Assembly (NCBI GenBank): GCA_017883205.1
Contig: JADGNZ010000034.1
Span: 1-64,000 of the forward strand
DNA length: 64,000 nt
Reading direction: 5' to 3'
DNA from: Thermoanaerobaculia bacterium
GTDB lineage: Bacteria > Acidobacteriota > Thermoanaerobaculia > Gp7-AA8
Part shown: piece by piece, positions 33,817-43,211 of the stretch
Layout: every line of letters begins with the position of its first letter
Position numbering within the stretch: position 1 is the stretch's first letter
Notes under the pieces: generated by a model
What the model was told of the DNA's origin: nothing
Databases searched by the model: none
What the model saw: the letters and a program-made list of their open reading frames with translations, nothing else
Translations under genes and position numbers: made by a program

Positions 33817-34227
33817 TCACGGCGCCTTCGCCGTGCAGCGGTATGCCTCGCCAGTGAGGGAACCACCGGACCCGGTAACTCGGACGGTATCGCCCCCGAG
33901 CGTCGCCGTGCTGAAGCGGATCACCTCGTCAGCCGAGTAATTGACTCGTTTTGCTCCGGCGAAGAAACACAGGTCCGGGGTAAGCCGAGCATTAATAACC
34001 GGACCGTCCTTCGCCCACTCACGTCCTGTGACATTACCGAGGTATTTGCAGCCCTTCACGACGTCGCTATTCGACGTAACGCGAACCGATTTCGACGCGG
34101 CCAAGAAGCCGGGGCAATCCTGCTGCGTCTTTGCCGTTCGCGCTTGCTCTTGAGGTGAGGCCGTGTAGCAGGACAGCGCGCAGAGTATGGCAAACGCGAG
34201 GAGTACGGCGGCGGTGGCGGCTCTCAT
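33817..34227 (-). CDS. Small lipoprotein (DUF4156-like)
   Basis: A 136-residue lipoprotein from the ATG at 34227. The signal peptide MRAATAAVLLAFAILCALSC ends in a lipobox cysteine. The mature part has a segment VKGCKYLGNVTGREW that recalls the C-x-x-L-G-x-V pattern of DUF4156 stress-related lipoproteins. Four more cysteines suggest disulphides in the periplasm. The longer frame to 34347 has no signal at its start and is rejected. The gene stands alone between repeats. Confidence 0.72.
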   Translation of the reverse strand: MRAATAAVLLAFAILCALSCYTASPQEQARTAKTQQDCPGFLAASKSVRVTSNSDVVKGCKYLGNVTGREWAKDGPVINARLTPDLCFFAGAKRVNYSADEVIRFSTATLGGDTVRVTGSGGSLTGEAYRCTAKAP

Positions 34228-34532
34228 TTTGGTTTTCTCTCGCTCTCTTTCCAGTAGTGATTCCTCGCCACTCATTTCCATACTCGCTGACTGTTGGCGA
34301 CAGTGGATCCTTGTGGATCCTACGGAGTCTAGCAGGAAGGAGTGCAATTAACGCCGCGAAGAAACAGCAAGCTCGCGCATCTCGCGACGTGGTGACGAAC
34401 GCTCACCGCGTCTTCAGCGAGTTCATCGAGCGATCGGAACTGCTCCCGACCGTTGCAAGATGGCCGCAGAAGACACCGCTGGGCAGGGACGCCCAGCGGT
34501 AGCAGGCAAGAATGCCTGCGCTACTCTTCAGC
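34228..34532. other. Gap of about 305 bp, REP at its right end
   Basis: This is the upstream region of the lipoprotein gene and the downstream region of the cpoB-like gene. It contains the REP element at 34474-34524. I see no gene and no clear promoter in 34228-34473. Confidence 0.5.
34474..34524 (-). repeat. REP element F5, same layout but different palindromes
   Basis: On the minus strand it reads GTAG, CGCAGGCATTCTTGCCTGC, TACC, GCTGGGCGTCCCTGCCCAGC. The GTAG head, first palindrome, TACC linker and second palindrome have the same order and size as F1-F4, but the palindromes are unrelated in sequence. It lies just after the cpoB-like stop and may also serve as a terminator. Confidence 0.75.
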
Positions 34533-35321
34533 TCAGTACCTCACCCGCTTCAACTCCAGCTTTGCGGAAGAGGACGCCGTCGAGTAGGGATAGCGCCGGA
34601 TGACTTCCTCGAATGTCTTCCGGGCCATGCCGATGTCTCCCGTCTTTACGAAGGTGAGCCCGATCTTGAACATCGCATCGGGCGCTTTGTTCTGCTCCGG
34701 GTACTCCTTCGTGACGCGCTCGTAGGCGCGCATGGCGCTGCTGTAGTCGCCGGCGGCAAAGTACGTTTCGCCGATCCAGTAGAGCGCGTTGTCGGCGAGC
34801 TCGCCGGACGGCTCCGCGTCAAAGATCCGCTGCATCGCCGCCCGCGCTTCGGGCATGCGGCCCTTGCCGAACAGGATCAGGGCATCGCGGTAACTATCCG
34901 CGATCGCCGCTGAACGGAGCGGACTGCTCACCGGCGCGGGCACGCGAACCTGGGTGGGCGTGGGACGAGGAACGAGAGTCGGTGCTTCGGCCACGCGCGG
35001 AACCGGAACCGGCTCCAATGCCCGCGGTACTGCAACCGGTTCCGCCGCGCGCGTCTGCGGTTGTACGACGACGCGGCTGTCGCCCTCGGCTGCCTCCAGT
35101 TTGGCGATGCGTGAATTGAGCACATCGAGCCGTTCGAGCAGCTCGGTCATCGACGTCTGCAATTCGACAAGCCGCGCATCGGTGGCCGGGTTGGTCGGAG
35201 CCGGAGCGGCATCGGGCGGCGGTACGAGCGACGGCGGCCCCGCCTCCTCGCCGGCCGCGCGGTAGGCCGCGCATCCTGCGAGCGAGAGAGCGAGAAGGAT
35301 CGCCGCCGCCACTTTCTTCAT
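34533..35321 (-). CDS. CpoB/YbgF-like TPR lipoprotein
   Basis: A 262-residue envelope protein with a lipobox (LLALSLAGC). A short coiled-coil follows (about 50-80, RLVELQTSMTELLERLDVLN), then a proline-rich linker and C-terminal TPR repeats (about 145-260, DALILFGKGRMPEARAAMQR, DNALYWIGETYFAAGDYSSA). This is the layout of YbgF/CpoB, which links outer-membrane constriction to peptidoglycan synthesis. No tol-pal genes are in view. The start overlaps the bamD stop by ATGA. Confidence 0.87.
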   Translation of the reverse strand: MKKVAAAILLALSLAGCAAYRAAGEEAGPPSLVPPPDAAPAPTNPATDARLVELQTSMTELLERLDVLNSRIAKLEAAEGDSRVVVQPQTRAAEPVAVPRALEPVPVPRVAEAPTLVPRPTPTQVRVPAPVSSPLRSAAIADSYRDALILFGKGRMPEARAAMQRIFDAEPSGELADNALYWIGETYFAAGDYSSAMRAYERVTKEYPEQNKAPDAMFKIGLTFVKTGDIGMARKTFEEVIRRYPYSTASSSAKLELKRVRY

Positions 35322-36136
35322 GCTGTCTTCATGCTCCCGAGTTTCTGTTTGGCTTTGACTGCCCACACGCTTTGCGGAAACTCGGAGAGAACGCGCTCAA
35401 AGTAGAGGCGTGCTTCCGCGGTGCGCCCGAGGCCGGAGAGTGCGGTGCCAAGATCGAAGAACACCCCGTCGCGCTCGACGTAGTTCGGGTAGGTTTCGAC
35501 GATGCCGTTGAGACGCTGGACCGCGGCGTTGAAGCTGTGCCGTTTGATGTAGTAGCGGGCGATGATGTGATCGTGCCGCGCCAGTCGGTCGAGGACGTCC
35601 TGCATGCGCTTGTCCATGTCCGGACGTAGCGGGCTTTTCGGGTAGGTCTTCAGGACGTCGTTGAACTTCTCCAGGGCCTCGCGCGTCTTCTGCTGATCGC
35701 GGTCCGGACGCTCCATCTGCTTGTACGAGCACATGGCGATCTGGAACATGGCGTAATCGGCGCGGTCGCTGCCCGGATAGCGGTTGATGAAATCGCGGTA
35801 CTTGTACTGCGCTTCGACGAGGTTCACCGCATCCTTCTGCTCGTAGTATGAGTCGGCGACGCGCAGCAGCGCACGCCGTCCGAGGGGATCGTTCGGATAG
35901 GTCTCGTAGACGTGCGAGTAGTACGTGCGGGCCTTCTGGTACTTCTTCTTCGCAAACTGATCTTCGCCGAGCTGGAACACTTTCTCCTTCGGCATCTTCA
36001 TCAGAGCCGGGTCGAAGGTCGTGCGCAGCGATTTCGTTGCGCTGCTTCCGCCAGTGTTGGCGCTGCGGTGAAAGAAGTGCCGGCAGCCGGCAAGTGCGAT
36101 CGACAGGATCGCAATCAGGGTCAGGGTCTTTTTCAA
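35318..36136 (-). CDS. bamD: Outer membrane assembly lipoprotein BamD
   Basis: A 272-residue lipoprotein (lipobox SIALAGC) built of TPR-type repeats. The first, FQLGEDQFAKKKYQKARTYY, and RRALLRVADSYYEQKDAVNL match the BamD/ComL family, part of the BAM complex inserting beta-barrels. Tail repeats (FFDLGTALSGLGRTAEARLY) follow. It is coupled to the cpoB-like gene downstream and is the fourth gene of the lon-PASTA-rpe-bamD-cpoB run. A family D hairpin separates it from rpe. Confidence 0.92.
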   Translation of the reverse strand: MKKTLTLIAILSIALAGCRHFFHRSANTGGSSATKSLRTTFDPALMKMPKEKVFQLGEDQFAKKKYQKARTYYSHVYETYPNDPLGRRALLRVADSYYEQKDAVNLVEAQYKYRDFINRYPGSDRADYAMFQIAMCSYKQMERPDRDQQKTREALEKFNDVLKTYPKSPLRPDMDKRMQDVLDRLARHDHIIARYYIKRHSFNAAVQRLNGIVETYPNYVERDGVFFDLGTALSGLGRTAEARLYFERVLSEFPQSVWAVKAKQKLGSMKTA

Positions 36137-36151
36137 TGTGCCTCCGGTAGA

Positions 36152-36223
36152 GTGATCAGGGATTAGAGATTAGGGATCAGAGATCAGGGTGTTCTCTTCC
36201 TGATCTCTGGTCGCTGATCTCCG
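36152..36223. repeat. Hairpin family D, copy 2
   Basis: Arm GTGATCAGGGATTAGAGATT through GATCAGAGATCAGG faces CCTGATCTCTGGTCGCTGATC. It lies between rpe and bamD. Confidence 0.8.
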
Positions 36224-36226
36224 CTC

Positions 36227-36895
36227 CTAAACTCTCACGCTAACGCTGTTTCTGATCGCTTCCATTGCCATCTTCCGGTCCGGCTGCCCGAAAACTGCCG
36301 ATCCGGCCACCAGGATGGTGGCGCCGGCGGCGACCACCAGCGGGGTGGTTGAACGATCGATGCCGCCATCGACCTCGATATCGACCGCGACACCTCGTTC
36401 CCGGATCATCTGCGCTATGAGACGGATCTTGCCCACTACAGGTTCTATGAACTTCTGTCCGCCGAAGCCGGGGTTGACCGTCATCACCAGGACGAAGTCG
36501 CAGAACTCGATGGCCGCGCTCAGCGATTCCGCAGCCGTGGCGGGATTGATGGCGATGCCTGCCTTGGCGCCACCGTCGCGGATCAGCCGCAGAGCGCGCT
36601 GCAGGTGCGGCTCCGTCTCCTGATGAACCGAGATCATGTTCGCGCCCGCATCGAGGAACGCTCCGATGTACTGCTGCGGATGCGCGATCATGAGATGGCA
36701 ATCGAACGGCAGCGATGTCTGCGCGCGGCACGCTTTCACGACCGCCGGTCCGATCGTCAGATTCGGGACGAAGTGCCCGTCCATGACATCGAGGTGAACG
36801 AGATCTGCGCCGCCGCGTTCGATGTCGCGCAATTCCTCGCCGAGGCGCGAGAAATCGGCCGAGAGAAGCGAAGGTGCGATCCGGATTTTCGTCAT
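36227..36895 (-). CDS. rpe: Ribulose-phosphate 3-epimerase
   Basis: Pentose-phosphate-pathway epimerase, a TIM barrel of 222 residues. Typical signatures are present: IAPSLLSADFSRLGEEL, VHLDVMDGHFVPNLTIGP, CHLMIAHPQQYI, MTVNPGFGGQKFI and IEVDGGI. Metal and catalytic His and Asp residues are all there. It starts 7 nt after the PASTA gene stop, so it is in the same mRNA. Confidence 0.96.
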   Translation of the reverse strand: MTKIRIAPSLLSADFSRLGEELRDIERGGADLVHLDVMDGHFVPNLTIGPAVVKACRAQTSLPFDCHLMIAHPQQYIGAFLDAGANMISVHQETEPHLQRALRLIRDGGAKAGIAINPATAAESLSAAIEFCDFVLVMTVNPGFGGQKFIEPVVGKIRLIAQMIRERGVAVDIEVDGGIDRSTTPLVVAAGATILVAGSAVFGQPDRKMAMEAIRNSVSVRV

Positions 36896-36902
36896 TGATT
36901 CA

Positions 36903-37709
36903 TCATTGATTCGTCGTCGAAGGGACTGCGCTCACCGGTCCAACCGCGGCAGGCTGCTCGATGATCCCGCCCTCTTCCTGCCTGCTGACGACGACCGTGA
37001 TGGGATCGCGGCCGCTGACCGCCGCACCGCGCAACGGAAACTGGCGGATGATAATCCCGTCGGCGATCCCCGGGTACGCCTCGAACTTTACGTTGGACAC
37101 GTTGAGCCCGCGCCGTTCCAACGCCGGACGCACCGTGTCGAGCGGATAGTCGATGAGGTCCGGCATCACGAACGATGGCGGCGGAACCGGCACCGAGACG
37201 AGCAACGAGACCTTGCTCTGCGCCGCGACCACGGTCCCTTTGGGCGGCTCCTCCGCGACGATTCCCTGCGGCAGCGAGCTGTCGACGTATGTAAGATTGT
37301 CGAGCTTGAGATTCTGCTGGCCGAGGCGGAGGAGCGCGGTGCGCGCCGACTGGCCATCGAGATCCGGAACCTGCAGCACCAACGGACCGGCGCTGAGCTC
37401 GACGCGGATGTCGGTGCCGCGCTTGACGAGGTTCGTCGTGCCGGGAGCCCTGTTCTGCCAGACGATGCTCCCTGCCGCGATCTTGTCGGAATTGCGCTGG
37501 TGCTCAGGATCGACGACGAGACTGACGCCGAGCTCCGTACAGACAGCCTTGGCATCGGCAACCGACTTCCCCACGAGGTTCGGCGTCGATACCGAGCGGC
37601 CTCGTATGAACAGCGTGAAGCTGAGATAGGTGCTGACGCCGAAAACGAGGACGACGAGCGCAGCGAACAGGACGCCTTCCAGGAAGCCGTGTGTCCTCGG
37701 TTCACTCAT
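36903..37709 (-). CDS. Membrane-anchored PASTA-domain protein
   Basis: A 268-residue protein with a single N-terminal membrane helix (FAALVVLVFGVSTYLSFTLF) and three PASTA domains (about 40-108, 110-178, 182-250), for example VSTPNLVGKSVADAKAVC, VLQVPDLDGQSARTALLRL and FVMPDLIDYPLDTVRPALE. PASTA domains bind peptidoglycan or beta-lactam-like groups. There is no kinase or transpeptidase domain. It overlaps lon by 4 nt and sits just upstream of rpe, an order seen in several Acidobacteria. Confidence 0.9.
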   Translation of the reverse strand: MSEPRTHGFLEGVLFAALVVLVFGVSTYLSFTLFIRGRSVSTPNLVGKSVADAKAVCTELGVSLVVDPEHQRNSDKIAAGSIVWQNRAPGTTNLVKRGTDIRVELSAGPLVLQVPDLDGQSARTALLRLGQQNLKLDNLTYVDSSLPQGIVAEEPPKGTVVAAQSKVSLLVSVPVPPPSFVMPDLIDYPLDTVRPALERRGLNVSNVKFEAYPGIADGIIIRQFPLRGAAVSGRDPITVVVSRQEEGGIIEQPAAVGPVSAVPSTTNQ

Positions 37710-40171
37710 CGCTGTTCGGGCCGCTCGCTTTTCTGATGCTCAGCCTTGTACTCCGCTTCGTCGTACTTCCGGTTGCTCGGCCGGGCGATGTAGAGCGGAA
37801 TCAGAGTCTCTTTCCACACATCTTCGACGCGTGCCGCGAAGACGAAGTGCAACCCGTTCTTCACGTCCTCGGGCACCTCAACCAGATCCTTCCGATTGCC
37901 TTCCGGCAGCACGACGGTCTTGATATTCGAGCGCTGGGCCGCCATCACCTTTTCCTTGACTCCGCCAACGGAGAGCACTTTACCGCGAAGTGTGATCTCG
38001 CCGGTCATGGCCACGTCATGCCGCACGGGCCGCTCCCCCATCACCGAGGCGATGCATGTGGCGATGGCCACACCCGCGGACGGTCCGTCTTTGGGGATCG
38101 CGCCCGCGGGAAAATGGATGTGGATGTCGTGCTCACTGAATTGCTTGTCGTCGATCTCGAGCTCTCTCGCTTTCGACCGGACGTACGAATAGGCCGCCGT
38201 CACGGATTCGCGCATGACGTCGCCGAGTTGACCGGTGACGGTGGTGCGTCCACTGCCGGGCATCCTCGTCGCTTCGATGAACATGATCTCGCCGCCGAAC
38301 TGCGTCCAGGCCAGGCCGGTCGTCACGCCGATCTCCGGATGCCGCTCGGCGAATTCGTGCTCATACGAAGGGAGTCCGAGGTAGGGCTCGAGGTCGCTGC
38401 TGGCAACGGTGATGTGCGTCTGCTCTTCCCCGCTGGCCACTTTGCGGGCGATCTTGCGAAGGATCGTGGCGATCTTGCGCTCCAGATTGCGGACGCCCGC
38501 CTCGCCCGTGTAGTCCCGAATCACAGTGAATAGCGCGTCGTCATCGATCGTCACCTGATCAGGCTCGAGGCCGTGGCTGGCGAGCAACTCCGGCACGAGA
38601 TGTTTCTTCGCGATCTCGACTTTTTCGGGCTCCGTGTACCCGGAGAGGCGGATGACCTCCATCCGGTCGCGCAGCGGGCTGGGGATGGTGTCGAGCATGT
38701 TGGCGGTGCTGATGAAGAGCGTGTGCGAGAGGTCGTAGGGAATCTCGAGGTAGCGGTCGACGAAGGCGTTGTTCTGCTTCGTATCGAGCACTTCGAGCAA
38801 CGCGGACGCAGGATCTCCGCGGAAGTCCTTCCCGATCTTGTCGATCTCGTCGATCATGATCAGCGGGTTGTTGACGCCGACCTGGATGTAGCTCTGGATC
38901 AGTTTTCCGGGCATCGCACCGATGTATGTCTTGCGATGCCCGCGAATCTCCGATTCGTCGGTAACGCCGCCGACAGCCATGCGCACGAACTTCCTGCCGA
39001 GGGCGTCGGCGATGGCGGCGCCGAGCGAGGTCTTGCCGACTCCGGGCGGTCCGACGAAACAGAGGATCGGCCCTTTGAGGTCGCCCTTCAGCTTGAGAAC
39101 GGCCAGAAACTCCAGCACGCGCTCTTTGACCTTCTCGAGGCCGTGGTGCCTCGCATCGAGAATCTCCTCGGCGCGCACAAGGTCAAGCTGGTCTTCCGTC
39201 TTCGCCGCCCACGGCACCTGAAAGACGGTGTCGAGATGGCCTTTGATGACGGCGTAGTCACTCGATGACGGCGAGAGCTGGGAAAGGCGGTTCACTTCGC
39301 GGCGGAGCGATTCTTTGTGCTCTTCGGCGAGCGGAAGTGCCTCGACGCGGCTGCGGTAGGAATCGGCTTCGCGGTCCGAGGAGCTCGAATCGCCAAGCTC
39401 GTCCTGAATGACGCGCAACTGCTCACGAAGGTAGCCCTCGCGGTCGCGGCGATCGATCGAGGTCTGGATCTGGCGCTGCAGCTCCTTGTCGAAGGTTGCC
39501 TTGCCGAGGTCGCGCTGAATCCCGGCGACGAGCAGGTCCAGGCGCTCGATCGGGTTGACGGTCTCGAGCAGGAGCTGCTTTTCTTCGAGCGGAAAGTTGA
39601 CGAATGACGAGAGGAGGTCGGCAAACGTGTCCGGCCCCTCGGTCATGTTCATGCGCAGGATGTTGAGAATCTCGTTCGAGTACTTCGGGTCGCTCTCGAC
39701 GAGTTTCCCGAAAAGCGACATCGCCTTGTTCATCAGGTTGTCGGTCTTGGCGCTCTTCGGAATCAAACGCGGTACGACCTCGCGCAGCATCCCTTCGAAA
39801 AACGGCTCGCTCTGGAGCATGTGCACGAGCTCGACGCGCTCACGGCCCTGCAGGAAGACCTGATAGCGATCCGCGGAAAGTGGGAGCCGCTGGACGATCG
39901 CCGCGAGCACTCCGATCTGTGAGAGATCCTCAGCGCGCGGGTTCTCCTTGTCGCCCGTCTTCTGGCAGAACGCCGCGATGAGGTTCTGATCCTCGCCGAG
40001 ACTTTTCAGAAGGCGGACGTTGCGGTCGATGCCAACCTGCAGCGAAAGCACGCCGTTCGGGAAGAGAACGGACGACACCAGCGGGATGATCGGAAGACTC
40101 TTCGGAATCTCCTCGTCCATCCACTCGTCCGGATTGCCGGAGCCTGGCAGTCTTCGATTGGTCTGCGTCAT
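37706..40171 (-). CDS. lon: ATP-dependent protease Lon
   Basis: A cytosolic AAA+ serine protease of 821 residues from the chosen ATG. The N-terminal LON substrate domain begins [20 protein letters not shown]. The AAA core has Walker [12 protein letters not shown] and Walker [10 protein letters not shown]. The C-terminal proteolytic domain carries the catalytic serine in [14 protein letters not shown] with the lysine further on. A long frame to 40219 adds poorly conserved residues. An internal start at 40120 (MDEEIPKSL) is also possible. First gene of the run that ends with cpoB. Confidence 0.96.
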   Translation of the reverse strand: MTQTNRRLPGSGNPDEWMDEEIPKSLPIIPLVSSVLFPNGVLSLQVGIDRNVRLLKSLGEDQNLIAAFCQKTGDKENPRAEDLSQIGVLAAIVQRLPLSADRYQVFLQGRERVELVHMLQSEPFFEGMLREVVPRLIPKSAKTDNLMNKAMSLFGKLVESDPKYSNEILNILRMNMTEGPDTFADLLSSFVNFPLEEKQLLLETVNPIERLDLLVAGIQRDLGKATFDKELQRQIQTSIDRRDREGYLREQLRVIQDELGDSSSSDREADSYRSRVEALPLAEEHKESLRREVNRLSQLSPSSSDYAVIKGHLDTVFQVPWAAKTEDQLDLVRAEEILDARHHGLEKVKERVLEFLAVLKLKGDLKGPILCFVGPPGVGKTSLGAAIADALGRKFVRMAVGGVTDESEIRGHRKTYIGAMPGKLIQSYIQVGVNNPLIMIDEIDKIGKDFRGDPASALLEVLDTKQNNAFVDRYLEIPYDLSHTLFISTANMLDTIPSPLRDRMEVIRLSGYTEPEKVEIAKKHLVPELLASHGLEPDQVTIDDDALFTVIRDYTGEAGVRNLERKIATILRKIARKVASGEEQTHITVASSDLEPYLGLPSYEHEFAERHPEIGVTTGLAWTQFGGEIMFIEATRMPGSGRTTVTGQLGDVMRESVTAAYSYVRSKARELEIDDKQFSEHDIHIHFPAGAIPKDGPSAGVAIATCIASVMGERPVRHDVAMTGEITLRGKVLSVGGVKEKVMAAQRSNIKTVVLPEGNRKDLVEVPEDVKNGLHFVFAARVEDVWKETLIPLYIARPSNRKYDEAEYKAEHQKSERPEQR

Positions 40172-40362
40172 CTGTCGTCGATGGGTGCGCAAGGCTGGTG
40201 CCCGGCTCTGCCCGGCCACACCCTACACCCAGCTCACAGCTCCCGTCATCCTCTGCCATGCGTCAACGCCGCCGAGCGGCCGTTTCCTTGCGCTACACTG
40301 CACGGGGCTCAGCCACGGCACGCGAATTGTAGAAGAGCTTGCAGGTTGAACAACCAGACTCG

Positions 40363-41343
40363 ATGAGCGACACGGCCACGGTTCAGATCCTCGCGGATCC
40401 CAAAGTCAAGCGGGCCGATCTGCATTGCCATAGCCGCTATTCGGTCTTCAAGTACTTCCGCCGGGCAAATACTCGCGATTGCTACAACAACCCCGAGGAT
40501 GTCTACCGGATCGCCAAAGAGCGCGGGATGTCGTACGTGACGATCACCGATCACGACTCGATCGACGGAGCGCTCTACCTTCTCAACAAGTTCCCCGACA
40601 TGAACGACTTCTTCATCGGCGAAGAGGTCGAGACGTACTTTCCCGAGACGAGCCAGCGCATCCACATCGGCGTGTGGGGGCTGACCGAGCTGCAGCATCG
40701 CGAGATCCAGCGGCTGCGGCCCGACATCCGCGATCTCGTGCCCTACCTGAAGTCGGAGCGGATGCTCTTCGGCGTCAACCATCTCTTTCAGAACTACCGC
40801 ATGAAGAACGTGGCGGCGCGCTACATCGCCGAGCTGCTGGACATGTTCGACATCTTCGAAGTGCTGAACGGTGCGATGGCCTCGTTTCACAACAAGATGG
40901 TCCAGCAGCTCGTCAACAGCGTGCAGAAAGGCGGCCGGCGGGCATCGATGATCGGCGGATCGGACGCACACACGCTCAAGTACGTGGCCAAAGTTCACAC
41001 GGTGTCGAAAGGCGAAACGGTCCCGGAGTTCCTCGAAAACATCCGCGCCGGCGACTGCTTCGCCTGGGGCAGCGAGATGCGCTTCCGCGAGCTCGTCGCC
41101 GATATCTACTTGCTCACGCTCGCTTACAACAGAGAAGCGAGCGCCGACTTCATGTCGCAGGACTACAGCGTCGCCGACAAGACGATGCAGCTCGCCGGAC
41201 GCCTGGCGTCGATCCCCGCCGCCATCTCCGGCATCCCCGCTGCCATCACATCACTCAACTACCTCAAACAGATCATCGTGACGAAGGGGATCTCGATGCG
41301 GTTTGAGAAGCTGGTGCAGGAGATCCGGCCGGGGTTGAAGTGA
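40363..41343 (+). CDS. PHP-domain metal-dependent phosphoesterase
   Basis: A 326-residue PHP-family protein. Metal-binding histidines lie in ADLHCHSRYSVFKYF and ITDHDSIDGA, an acid in GEEVETYF, and later ligands in GVNHLF and GGSDAHTLKYVAKVHTV. The family includes histidinol phosphatase and nucleotide phosphodiesterases, so substrate cannot be told. A C-terminal extension of about 80 residues with a hydrophobic segment (ASIPAAISGIPAAITSLNYL) is unusual. The ATG at 40363 is preferred to a TTG at 40339. A TACACT at 40294-40299 is a possible -10. Confidence 0.88.
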   Translation: MSDTATVQILADPKVKRADLHCHSRYSVFKYFRRANTRDCYNNPEDVYRIAKERGMSYVTITDHDSIDGALYLLNKFPDMNDFFIGEEVETYFPETSQRIHIGVWGLTELQHREIQRLRPDIRDLVPYLKSERMLFGVNHLFQNYRMKNVAARYIAELLDMFDIFEVLNGAMASFHNKMVQQLVNSVQKGGRRASMIGGSDAHTLKYVAKVHTVSKGETVPEFLENIRAGDCFAWGSEMRFRELVADIYLLTLAYNREASADFMSQDYSVADKTMQLAGRLASIPAAISGIPAAITSLNYLKQIIVTKGISMRFEKLVQEIRPGLK

Positions 41344-41501
41344 GGGTTGGTGAGTTGCTTCGCTTCCGGGTAGAAGAGAGGCAACCCCTTCACCACAGAG
41401 GCACAGCGCGGCATAGCCGCAACCAAAAGTAAAAGCGCTTCGAACCTCTCGTAGGATGTTGAGCTGACAAAGGCAAAGCATCCAGGAAAGGAAGAAGCGC
41501 C

Positions 41502-43079
41502 ATGCACGAGTTTATCGCGAAGCACCAGAACAAGATCGCGGGGATATTGTCGGGGTTCGACCGGCTGGTTTTTCGAGGGACGTTGCGGTCGCTGAGCTTC
41601 GTGGACGGCATGCGGCACTACCTTGGTGCCAACGATGTATTGCTCAAGGACTTCGGTCCGCACGTGCAGCGGGTGAGCGAACAGTTGAAGGATGCCTCGC
41701 GGGGTCTGGTGCGGCAGCTGAACCGGCCGCTCGAGCATCTGCACTCAAGTAAGGTAAGCAAGGAGAAGACTGCCCGAGAAGTCGTCGCCAGGGACGGCAT
41801 TCGCGAGGGTCTGATCTGTGTGTTGACTTGCGTGGAGCCCTGCTGGAGTTTTGAGATTCACCGCAATCGGGAGACCAAGAAGCTGGAGTTGGAGTCGCGA
41901 TACCGGAAGTGCGAGTTCATCTATCAGTACTGGATGCATCCGGAGTTCGGCTTCATGAACGCGCGGATTCAGACCTGGTTTCCGTTTCAGATCCAGATCT
42001 GCATGAATGGCCGCATGTGGCTGGGACGGCAAATGGATCGGGCAGGGATCCAGTACGCCGCAGCAGACAACTGCTTCCCCTGGATCGAAGACTGGACCAA
42101 GGCTCAGGGAGTGATGGACCAGCAGCTGCGAACCGATTGGCCGAAGGCTCTGGAACCGATTGCCCAGAAGCTAAACCCTGCTCACGGTGAGATGTTCAAG
42201 AAGTACCCGGTCTCTTACTACTGGTCGACGTATCAAAGCGAATGGGCGACCGACATCGTGTTTCAGAAGGCGAAAGAGTTGCGACGGCTGTTTCCGCGGC
42301 TGGTCCACCATGGCATCACCACGTTTTCCTGTACGGACGTGATGCGCTATCTGGGGAAACCAACTCTGTTGAGTGGCGAGGTGCCCAGGAGGTTCTCGGG
42401 AGACGTGGTGAGCGACATCAAACAGCGGGAAGAAGGTGTGCGGCTCAAACACACGATCAACGGCAACTCGGTGAAGCTGTACGACAAGGCCTTCAGCAAA
42501 CCGGGCAGTGTGCTTCGGGCCGAGACCACCATCCAGAATGGCAGCGACTTCCGGGTCTATCGGCCCAAGGAAGGTGACGCCGATGGAAAAATGAGCTGGC
42601 GGCCCATGCGGCGCGGGATCGCCGACCTTCATCGAAGAGTCGAGATCTCCCGCAAGTCAACCGAGCGCTATCTCAATGCCTTCGCCAACGTCGACGATGA
42701 AACCACGCTGGAAGAGTTGATCCATAAACTCGGACAACCCGCGTATTGCAAGGGCCGCAGAGTCCGCGCGCTTCGTCCGTTTGCCGATGACAACAAACTG
42801 CTCCATGCCATCAGCCGCGGTGAATTCATGATCAACGGATTCCGCAACCGCGACCTTCAGACCCTCCTCTTTTCCTCAGCCCCCGCGTCCATCGAGGAAG
42901 CTCGCCGCCGGTCAGCATGGGTCAGCCGGCAGCTTCGACTCCTTCGTGCACATCGCTTGATCAGCAGGATCTCCGGAACCCACCGCTATCAACTGACCAC
43001 CTCCGGCCGCAAGATCACCACCGCAATCCTCTCAGCCCTTCGAGCCACCATCCGCCAGCTCACCCCCATCGCCGCATGA
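41502..43079 (+). CDS. Unclassified ORF embedded in repeat arms, Rep-like motif
   Basis: A 525-residue protein I cannot assign to a named family. It is rich in aromatic and basic residues. A central block reads RLKHTINGNSVKLYDKAF, then LRAETTIQNGSDFRVYR. This K-x-Y-x-K followed by L-R-x-E is also seen in rolling-circle replication initiators and filamentous-phage gene II proteins, but no clear HUH motif is visible. The C-terminal 90 residues look like a winged helix (RQLRLLRAHRLISRISGTHR). A Shine-Dalgarno-like GGAAAGGAAG precedes it. The ORF sits between a family E half-arm (41388-41408) and a complete family E hairpin (43119-43183), as if inserted into one copy. I suspect a mobile-element protein. 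Confidence 0.75.
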   Translation: MHEFIAKHQNKIAGILSGFDRLVFRGTLRSLSFVDGMRHYLGANDVLLKDFGPHVQRVSEQLKDASRGLVRQLNRPLEHLHSSKVSKEKTAREVVARDGIREGLICVLTCVEPCWSFEIHRNRETKKLELESRYRKCEFIYQYWMHPEFGFMNARIQTWFPFQIQICMNGRMWLGRQMDRAGIQYAAADNCFPWIEDWTKAQGVMDQQLRTDWPKALEPIAQKLNPAHGEMFKKYPVSYYWSTYQSEWATDIVFQKAKELRRLFPRLVHHGITTFSCTDVMRYLGKPTLLSGEVPRRFSGDVVSDIKQREEGVRLKHTINGNSVKLYDKAFSKPGSVLRAETTIQNGSDFRVYRPKEGDADGKMSWRPMRRGIADLHRRVEISRKSTERYLNAFANVDDETTLEELIHKLGQPAYCKGRRVRALRPFADDNKLLHAISRGEFMINGFRNRDLQTLLFSSAPASIEEARRRSAWVSRQLRLLRAHRLISRISGTHRYQLTTSGRKITTAILSALRATIRQLTPIAA

Positions 43080-43118
43080 AAACCTTCGCGTCAGGAGAAG
43101 AATCTATTGGTTAGTAGT

Positions 43119-43183
43119 ACAGAGGACACAGAGTAGGGCTTTCAACTCTGTGTCCTCTGTGTCCTCTGTGTCTCTGTGGTGAG
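43119..43183. repeat. Hairpin family E, CACAGAG variant
   Basis: Arm ACAGAGGACACAGAGT faces ACTCTGTGTCCTCTGTG, followed by further CCTCTGTG and TCTCTGTGGTGAG units. The piece CACCACAGAGGCACAG at 41390-41405, on the far side of the 41502 ORF, matches the outer unit in inverse orientation. Confidence 0.85.
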
Positions 43184-43211
43184 TCTTTGTCCGAACGTGA
43201 AACCCAACAAC

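Noticed and set aside
37691-38533. 280-codon plus-strand frame antisense to lon
   Set aside because: Shadow of the lon protease domain.
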